Below are positions 51,703 through 57,330 of a stretch of DNA of 57,330 bases, piece by piece. Below the pieces are notes generated by a model. That model was not told the DNA's origin and ran no database searches. It was given only the letters and a program-made list of their open reading frames with translations. Position 1 is the first letter of the stretch. Each line of letters starts with the position of its first letter. This DNA is from Fidelibacterota bacterium. GTDB taxonomy: Bacteria > Fidelibacterota > Marinisomatia > Marinisomatales > JABMOV01. A program made the translations under genes and the position numbers. Where the stretch lies: positions 1-57,330 of the forward strand of contig JABMOV010000121.1 in NCBI GenBank assembly GCA_013203145.1. Reading direction: 5' to 3'.

Positions 51703-52448
51703 GAGATAGATTTCCACCATAACTTGTGGAGACTACCAAAATAAATCGGATCCGTGGTAACCTTGGATAGTGATGTCGCTAAGGCTTCTGCTTCTACTGG
51801 GAATGCTTCTGCTTTGTTAATGAAATATATCCTTTTGACTGAATCAGGTATTTTGGATAGATAGCCTTTTTTACGCGTCAGAACCTTTGTTATAAGATCA
51901 ATATCAATGGTTGAATCATCTTGAACATCCCACAGCGATTTAAATAATTCAGGTCGATGAACTTTACCATTGCTTAATTTTGTATTGATAGCATCAGCAC
52001 CAATCATAATGACGACATGTGTGGCAAAATCAGGAACAACAGGGTCTCTTTGGTTATGCGCTTTTAGTGGCAAATTTCTTGAGCCGTCACATTCAAAAAT
52101 TGTTACATCCATTTTTTGGTGAAAGACTTCTAATTGGGAAACAGAAAACCCCGAATATTTATAATCTCGGATTTGTTCATGAAGCAGGTAAATGGGATTT
52201 TGAGATTTATATAGCTGAGAAAGAGAAATTTCTGTGCTTGACCCAGTCAGATTTATAGGAAAATTAGTTGAAGGTTCAGCTTTTGTTATTGATGTCATTA
52301 ATACATGATCATTCTCAACTGCGAATTCTCTTCCCAATTGAAATAAAAGTGATGTTTTGCCACCGCCACCCAACAATGCTATACACAATTTGCATGATTC
52401 TTGGGATGCCGAAGGAAAAATATCCAGAAATGATGTTGATAATGTCAT
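51699..52448 (-). CDS. yqeC: Selenium cofactor biosynthesis protein YqeC
   Basis: 249 aa from ATG 52448 (an ATG at 52478 is in frame but adds a non-conserved tail). YqeC family: LCIALLGGGGKTSLLFQLG near residue 22 is the P-loop-like nucleotide site, VFECDGSRNLPLKAHNQRDPV (about 119) is the family core, and IGADAINTKLSNGKVHRPELF the second block. YqeC is a marker of selenium-dependent molybdenum hydroxylase systems, together with YqeB and SelD. First gene of the minus-strand maturation operon and divergent from the catalytic subunit at 52743. Confidence 0.92.
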   Translation of the reverse strand: MTLSTSFLDIFPSASQESCKLCIALLGGGGKTSLLFQLGREFAVENDHVLMTSITKAEPSTNFPINLTGSSTEISLSQLYKSQNPIYLLHEQIRDYKYSGFSVSQLEVFHQKMDVTIFECDGSRNLPLKAHNQRDPVVPDFATHVVIMIGADAINTKLSNGKVHRPELFKSLWDVQDDSTIDIDLITKVLTRKKGYLSKIPDSVKRIYFINKAEAFPVEAEALATSLSKVTTDPIYFGSLHKLWWKSIS

Positions 52449-52742
52449 TAGGTATTTACAGGAAATTAAATGAACCAACTATCCATATGAACAATTAATT
52501 GAATGAAATAGTTTAAATTGGTTGTTTTTGTATATCCATTAACAATCTTTAAATTTGGAATACAAATGTATCCATTCTGGAATGGAAAACGGGCAAGGAG
52601 TTCATCCTGCCCGTTTTTTGATTGTTAGATAAATGAATGTATATTTACGAAAAATAATAAGTTGATATAGATGGTGAAAGAAACGATATATTGTGGAAAA
52701 ATTGGTGAGGGTGTAAAACATCCTGATTTAGTGGAATACTAG
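52449..52742. promoter_or_regulatory. Divergent intergenic region with three consecutive hairpins
   Basis: 294 bases between yqeC and the hydroxylase gene. Three stem-loops follow one another: GGAATACA/TGTATCC (52556-52574), CCATT-CTGG-AATGG (52572-52585, mutually exclusive with the end of the first), and a terminator-like stem at 52588-52619. The region after the terminator (52620-52742) has nothing I can name. Confidence 0.5.
52588..52619 (+). terminator. Intrinsic terminator in the leader of the hydroxylase gene
   Basis: AACGGGCAAGGA and TCCTGCCCGTT pair with one bulged A around GTTCA, followed by six T. No plus-strand gene ends before it, so it acts as an attenuator or ends a short RNA. 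Confidence 0.7.
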
Positions 52743-55004
52743 ATGAGTATAATCGGACAATCATTAACCAGACCTGATGCCGCAAGGAAAACAACGGGTG
52801 AGACTCGTTTTCTCACGGATATATCCGTTGAAAATATGGTTCATGGCGCTCCTGTTTTCTCATCAATACCCTTTGGTAAGTTTACTAAAATTGGCCTTTT
52901 ATTAGCCAAAGAAGTCGAAGGGTATATTGATTTTGTGTCTGCAAAGGATATCCCAGCTGAAAACCAGATTGGTGTTATTATTCCCGACCAACCATTGTTT
53001 GCAGATAAAACTGTTCGATATGTCGGTGACAGTATCGGGTTAGTTGTTGCGAAAACTCCTGAAGCAGCAATGGCTGCCAGCAGATTAGTTAAAGTTGATT
53101 ACGTGGAAGAAAATCCATATTTAGCTATTGATGAAAGCCGTTATGCTACAGAGAACTTTATCCATAAATCGAACTTGGCCTGTAAACATCGCGTTCGAAA
53201 AGGAGATCCTGATTCAGGATTTAAGGAAGCAGATCATATTTTTGAAGCGCGATTCAAAACGCCTTACCAGGAACATTATTATTTAGAACCACAAGCGTGT
53301 ATTGTGATTCCAGAAAAAGACGGAAAGATTAAAATTCTTGGGTCTCTTCAATGTCCATTTTACATCCAGAAAGCAGTAGCCCGTGTATTTGGAATTGCCA
53401 CCAACAAAATATTAGTTGAACAGGCACCCACAGGTGGAGCTTTTGGAGGAAAAGAAGATATCCCCTCTGAGGTTTGTGCTCGTGCAGCAGTGGCTGCGGT
53501 GAAAATTGGTTTGCCGGTTAAGGTCGTATATAATCGACGAGATGATATCCAGTTGACCAGTAAACGTCATCCTTTTCAGATGCATTATAAAGTAGGTGTG
53601 AAGCATGATGGAACTCTTGTGGCAGCAAATATTCTTCTAGAAGAAAATGCGGGAGCCTACGCCACTTTATCCACGGTTGTCTCTTATAGGTCTGCAGCAC
53701 AAGCGATGGGTCCTTACGTTATACCACATATTCATGTGGACTCAAATTCTTATTATACGAATCTTCCCCCAACGGGCGCTTTTCGTGGATTTGGTTCCCC
53801 CCAGGCTGCATTTGGTCATGAAAGAATGATGGATATTATTGCAGATAAGCTAAACATGGATCCTGTGGAAATACGGCTAAAGAATATTGTCAAGCCCGGT
53901 TCAGAAACACAAACTGCCCAAGTGTTAAATGAAAGTGTCGGCGCTGAAGAAACAATTATTAAAGCAGCAAAACAAGCCCAATGGGATAGTTTTGATCCAG
54001 GCCAATCAGGGCGTTATAAACATGGGATTGGTATAAGTACAATCCACTATGGAAATTGTCTGGGTGCAGCAGGTTGGCACATGGATGGCTCCGGCGTTAA
54101 TATAAAAATTTCTCCTTCCGGAGATGTATATGTTGCCTATGGATTAGTGGAAATGGGGCAAGGATCTGAAACGGTTGTAATTCAAATGACAGCAGATGCT
54201 CTGGGTGTATCCCCGAATCGGGTAATTGTACTTCCCACGGATTCTGCACAGGTTCCGGATAGTGGTCCAGCTGTGGCGAGTCGGAATGTGGTGATGACCG
54301 GAAATGCCATTCGAAATGCAACCGAAAAACTAATGCCCATTCTCAAGAAAGCAGCATCTGAATTAATGGGATGTGATACGTCTGAAATCGCCATCGTGGA
54401 GGATAAAGTAACTGATATTGAGTCAGGGACTGAAATCACATTTCATGAATTATGTGATTTTATGAGTAAATCAAATGTTTCCATGGAATTTACAGGGTGG
54501 TGGCATACTCCCAAATTAGAATACAATGCGGAAACGGGTATTGGTGAAGCTTATTTTTCGTATTCTTTTGCCACTCATATTGCAAAAGTCAGGGTCGATA
54601 CACTTACTGGACAAGTATTCGTTGATAAAATAATAGCAGCCCACGATGTTGGAAAAGCCATCAATCCTGCGGGAATTGAAGGACAAGTGGAAGGTGGGTC
54701 AGCTCAGGGAATCGGTTGGGCAACAACAGAAGATTTCAAAATGGATCGCGGTGTCGTAACAACGCCAAATTTATCCACATATTTATTGCCCACCGCGTTA
54801 GATGTGGCTGAAGTGGAAACAATTATTGTTGAAAAACCTGAACCTGAAGGTCCCTGGGGTGCCAAAGGGATTGGAGAGCCGAGTATCATTCCAACAGCCG
54901 GAGCAATAGCAAATGCAGTGAGTTCAGCATTGGGAATTCAGATGAATGAAATTCCGCTGACACCCGAACGGGTTTTAAATGCCATCAATGGAAAAATTGA
55001 ATAA
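52743..55004 (+). CDS. Molybdenum hydroxylase catalytic subunit, XdhA-like
   Basis: 753 aa, the length of stand-alone XdhA-type subunits. Motifs: RPDAARKTTGETRFLTDI at the N-terminus, GGAFGGKED (about 227), the active-site Arg in TGAFRGFGSPQAAFGHE (about 345), VEMGQGSETVV (about 466), and the catalytic Glu in PWGAKGIGEPS (near 710). It oxidises an N-heterocycle such as a purine. No iron-sulfur or FAD subunit gene is next to it here; partners may be beyond the window or shared with 42216/43081. Neighbouring yqeBC and ssnA/ygeY mark it as a selenium-dependent hydroxylase. Confidence 0.9.
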   Translation: MSIIGQSLTRPDAARKTTGETRFLTDISVENMVHGAPVFSSIPFGKFTKIGLLLAKEVEGYIDFVSAKDIPAENQIGVIIPDQPLFADKTVRYVGDSIGLVVAKTPEAAMAASRLVKVDYVEENPYLAIDESRYATENFIHKSNLACKHRVRKGDPDSGFKEADHIFEARFKTPYQEHYYLEPQACIVIPEKDGKIKILGSLQCPFYIQKAVARVFGIATNKILVEQAPTGGAFGGKEDIPSEVCARAAVAAVKIGLPVKVVYNRRDDIQLTSKRHPFQMHYKVGVKHDGTLVAANILLEENAGAYATLSTVVSYRSAAQAMGPYVIPHIHVDSNSYYTNLPPTGAFRGFGSPQAAFGHERMMDIIADKLNMDPVEIRLKNIVKPGSETQTAQVLNESVGAEETIIKAAKQAQWDSFDPGQSGRYKHGIGISTIHYGNCLGAAGWHMDGSGVNIKISPSGDVYVAYGLVEMGQGSETVVIQMTADALGVSPNRVIVLPTDSAQVPDSGPAVASRNVVMTGNAIRNATEKLMPILKKAASELMGCDTSEIAIVEDKVTDIESGTEITFHELCDFMSKSNVSMEFTGWWHTPKLEYNAETGIGEAYFSYSFATHIAKVRVDTLTGQVFVDKIIAAHDVGKAINPAGIEGQVEGGSAQGIGWATTEDFKMDRGVVTTPNLSTYLLPTALDVAEVETIIVEKPEPEGPWGAKGIGEPSIIPTAGAIANAVSSALGIQMNEIPLTPERVLNAINGKIE

Positions 55005-55005
55005 A

Positions 55006-56331
55006 ATGAAAACACTACTCACAAATTGCCGAATAGTAAATCCATACGGCGAAATAAAATTTGTTGAAAACGGATCAATTCTCATTGCTGATGGCATCAT
55101 AAAAGAAATCGGCAAAATTGATTTTGGGGTACTAGCGGATGAAGTCATTGATTTAAAGGGAAAGACCGTTCTTCCTGGGATGATTAATGCCCATGCACAT
55201 TTGTATTCCGCTCTAGCTGTTGGCATGCCATTCCCGAAAGGGAATCCAACCAATTTCACTGAAATCCTTGAGCAAGTCTGGTGGATATTAGATCGTGCTC
55301 TGGATGAGGAAAGTACCAAAGCATCATTCGAATCGGGATTGTTGGATCATCTTCGTCATGGCGTAACAACAGTTATCGATCACCATTCCAGTCAAAACTA
55401 TGTGAGTGGTTCACTTCAATTGCTTGCTGATATTGCTAAACAATTTGGAATGAATATCTCAAGTGCATTTGAAATGACAGATCGTAATGGAATTCAGACT
55501 TTTCAGGAAAGTTTAGAAGAGAATATCCGTTTTCATAACACGTATGAAAAATCCGAAACAGTTCGACCGCTTATTGGATTACACGCTTCCTTTACATTCT
55601 CAGATGAATCATTACAGCATATTGCTGATAAAGTGAAACACCTGTCAAACTGGGGAATTCATGTCCATACTGCTGAAGATAAAGTTGATCAAATTGATGC
55701 TAAGAAACGCGGGTATGTTTCTGTTATTCAGCGTCTGGATTCGCTGGGTCTTTTGAATGAAAATAGTTTGGTCATTCATGGAATCCATTTTCAACCCAAT
55801 GATTTGGAAATTGTAAAAGAATCAGGGGCAATGTTGGTACACAATCCATCATCTAATGCTAATAACCGTGTGGGTATGACATCCTCTGAGATTGTCGAAA
55901 CATTAAAGGCTGGTTTGGGAACGGACGGGATGCAGGGGAACATGTTGGCAGAAGCTAAAGAAGGCACACTGATTCGCAGTAGTCACCTGGCAGGTGGAGC
56001 ATCCAGTGTGAATTATGCAGAATTGCTCTTTAAGAATAATCCGGATATTGCCACGAAACTATTTAATCGGAAAATTGGAAAACTTGATCCCGGTTATTCT
56101 GCAGATTTGGCTATTTTTGATTATCATCCCAGAACAAAATTTCATGCCGGGAATTGGATAGGCCACACCTTGTTTGGATTAGATAAACCCTGCGATGTGA
56201 TGACGGGGGGTCAATTTAGAATCCGCGATTATGATTTTACAGAAATTTCAGAAATAAACATTTTAAACAACGCGCAGAACCAGTCGACCAAGCTATGGAA
56301 AAGAATGGAAGCGTTAGAAGGAAAAAAATAA
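55006..56331 (+). CDS. ssnA: Putative aminohydrolase SsnA
   Basis: 441 aa from ATG 55006, one base after the hydroxylase stop; this matches the family length. Metal-dependent amidohydrolase: GMINAHAHLYSAL (first His-x-His), DHHSSQNYVSGS, GLHASFTFSDE, HVHTAEDKVDQ, VHNPSSNANNRVG and GLGTDGMQGNML with the metal-site Asp. The family resembles guanine and chlorohydrolase deaminases, and SsnA goes with selenium-dependent purine hydroxylases, probably deaminating a purine or a breakdown product. Standard, undamaged. Confidence 0.93.
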   Translation: MKTLLTNCRIVNPYGEIKFVENGSILIADGIIKEIGKIDFGVLADEVIDLKGKTVLPGMINAHAHLYSALAVGMPFPKGNPTNFTEILEQVWWILDRALDEESTKASFESGLLDHLRHGVTTVIDHHSSQNYVSGSLQLLADIAKQFGMNISSAFEMTDRNGIQTFQESLEENIRFHNTYEKSETVRPLIGLHASFTFSDESLQHIADKVKHLSNWGIHVHTAEDKVDQIDAKKRGYVSVIQRLDSLGLLNENSLVIHGIHFQPNDLEIVKESGAMLVHNPSSNANNRVGMTSSEIVETLKAGLGTDGMQGNMLAEAKEGTLIRSSHLAGGASSVNYAELLFKNNPDIATKLFNRKIGKLDPGYSADLAIFDYHPRTKFHAGNWIGHTLFGLDKPCDVMTGGQFRIRDYDFTEISEINILNNAQNQSTKLWKRMEALEGKK

Positions 56332-57330
56332 GTGAGAGACGTTGATTACAATCAAATTTTAGAAAAAGCGGAAGCATATAAACCGGAAATATCACGGTTT
56401 TTGAGAGACCTTTTGGCCATCCCCAGTGAAAGCTGCCAGGAAGAAAAAGTCATTCTTCGAATAAAAGAAGAAATGGAAAAAGTTGGGTTTGACCGTACAG
56501 AAATTGATGAAATGGGAAACATTTACGGATTTATTGGAAACGGTAAAACAGTGATCGCCATGGATGCCCATATTGACACAGTTGGGGTTGGAAAAATAGA
56601 AAATTGGGATTATGATCCTTATGAAGGTTTTGAAGACGACGAGATCATTGTTGGTAGAGGATCATCAGATCAAACTGGCGGCATGGCCGCTATGGTGTAT
56701 GCAGGGAAGATTATTAAAGATTTGGGATTAGAAGATGATTATACATTGGTCGTCACCGGAACGGTGCAGGAAGAAGATTGCGATGGTCTTTGCTGGCAGT
56801 ATATTCTGGATAATGAAAAATTGAAACCGGAATTTGTTGTCAGTACAGAATCTACATCTTGCAGGATATACCGAGGGCACCGAGGACGGATGGAAATTAA
56901 AGTCAGTACTAGCGGCATCAGTTGCCATGGTTCGGCACCAGAACGCGGGGAAAATGCTATTTTCAAAATGGCTCCCATTTTAATAGAATTGGAGCAGCTT
57001 AATCATGAATTAAAAGATGACGCTTTCCTTGGAAAAGGAACCCTGACAGTATCTGAAATATTTCATAGTTCCCCGTCGCGATGTGCAGTGGCAGATGGTT
57101 GTTCGATTTCTATTGATCGCAGACTAACCATTGGTGAAACACCCGAATCCGCAATGGATGAGATTCGCAATTTACCTTCTGTTAAAAATGCAAATGCATT
57201 GGTAGAAATGTATGATTATGCAAAACCATCCTATACAGGCTTTACTTATCCCACGGAAGCGTTTTTCCCAACCTGGCTTATTGAGGAAGACCATATCGTG
57301 ACGCAATCATTGGTTGAATCCTATAAATCC
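56332..57330 (+). CDS. ygeY: YgeY-type selenium metabolism hydrolase (M20 family), cut at window edge
   Basis: 333 codons from GTG 56332, directly after the ssnA stop, open to the window end. M20 metallopeptidase fold: [13 protein letters not shown] (metal His and Asp), [14 protein letters not shown] (bridging Asp), [13 protein letters not shown] (catalytic Glu pair), the dimerisation domain [29 protein letters not shown], and [15 protein letters not shown]. The pairing with ssnA and a molybdenum hydroxylase is the YgeY arrangement. It probably hydrolyses an acyl-amino or carbamoyl compound from purine breakdown. The C-terminal metal ligand is outside the window. Confidence 0.92.
   Translation, partial: MRDVDYNQILEKAEAYKPEISRFLRDLLAIPSESCQEEKVILRIKEEMEKVGFDRTEIDEMGNIYGFIGNGKTVIAMDAHIDTVGVGKIENWDYDPYEGFEDDEIIVGRGSSDQTGGMAAMVYAGKIIKDLGLEDDYTLVVTGTVQEEDCDGLCWQYILDNEKLKPEFVVSTESTSCRIYRGHRGRMEIKVSTSGISCHGSAPERGENAIFKMAPILIELEQLNHELKDDAFLGKGTLTVSEIFHSSPSRCAVADGCSISIDRRLTIGETPESAMDEIRNLPSVKNANALVEMYDYAKPSYTGFTYPTEAFFPTWLIEEDHIVTQSLVESYKS

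Noticed and set aside
52588..52619. Terminator of the yqeC operon
   Set aside because: It lies upstream of the yqeC start, so it cannot end that transcript; the longer T-run is on the plus strand.

Overview
This is an AT-rich bacterial window (about 40% GC by eye) from a Gram-negative organism. It carries lipoproteins with N-terminal signal peptides and a lipobox Cys, an apparent outer-membrane barrel protein, a CpxP/Spy-like periplasmic protein and a two-component envelope-type sensor. I see no rRNA, tRNA or CRISPR array. The gene set (class I benzoyl-CoA reductase, arsenosugar genes, selenium-dependent molybdenum hydroxylase genes, [NiFe]-hydrogenase maturation genes) suggests a facultative or strict anaerobe. 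The AT-rich composition and the GH20, DUF559 and RAYT content would fit an FCB-group relative such as Marinimicrobia, Calditrichota or Ignavibacteriota. That placement is a guess from gene flavour, not a phylogenetic result.

Layout. (1) 1-6.8 kb, minus strand: the end-truncated start of a lipoprotein, then the hydrogenase maturation operon hypA-B-F-C-D-E, interrupted between hypD and hypE by a DUF559 nuclease-like gene with GGGGG/CCCCC inverted-repeat ends. (2) 7.0-9.4 kb, plus: a small CSSC protein, a Crp/Fnr regulator, a thioredoxin-fold protein, DoxX and a DUF3047 protein. (3) 9.5-17.6 kb, plus: a TVP38/disulfide-reductase fusion, then a tightly packed arsenosugar operon (arsS, arsM, an MTAP-like phosphorylase, two glycosyltransferases), ending with a peroxiredoxin-like and a thioredoxin-reductase-like gene. 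(4) 17.6-26.2 kb: housekeeping and envelope genes (SlyD-type FKBP, VOC protein, SDR, GH20 hexosaminidase, CpxP/R/A-like stress module, NnrE), and an exported barrel-like protein whose frame contains one in-frame TGA in a Cys-x-x-TGA setting.

(5) 26.4-45.8 kb, plus: an anaerobic aromatic-degradation operon. A MarR regulator sits behind a 37-bp palindrome. It is followed by bcrC-bcrB-bcrA-bcrD (benzoyl-CoA reductase and its ATP-driven electron activase), an acyl/aryl-CoA ligase, a second orphan HgdB-like protein with its own ASKHA activator and a PanE-like reductase, then had, oah, a RAYT transposase flanked by REP-like hairpins, dch, an SDR, a thiolase, and a two-gene molybdenum hydroxylase. 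The recognised enzymes spell the Thauera-type route: benzoyl-CoA to cyclohexadienoyl-CoA (Bcr), hydration (Dch), oxidation (Had), ring opening to 3-hydroxypimeloyl-CoA (Oah), then beta-oxidation (SDR or the fusion protein, and thiolase).

(6) 45.9-52.4 kb, minus: a dehydrogenase/hydratase fusion and a divergent thiolase downstream of the selenium-type molybdenum hydroxylase maturation set yqeC-mocA-yqeB-xdhC. (7) 52.5-57.3 kb, plus: a structured leader, an XdhA-like catalytic subunit, ssnA and a ygeY cut by the window edge.

The most interesting items are the possible CxxU selenoprotein at 25275-26168, the unassigned HgdB/PanE/HgdC-like module inside the benzoate operon, the clear palindromic operator ahead of it, and the two mobile-type genes that sit inside otherwise compact operons.
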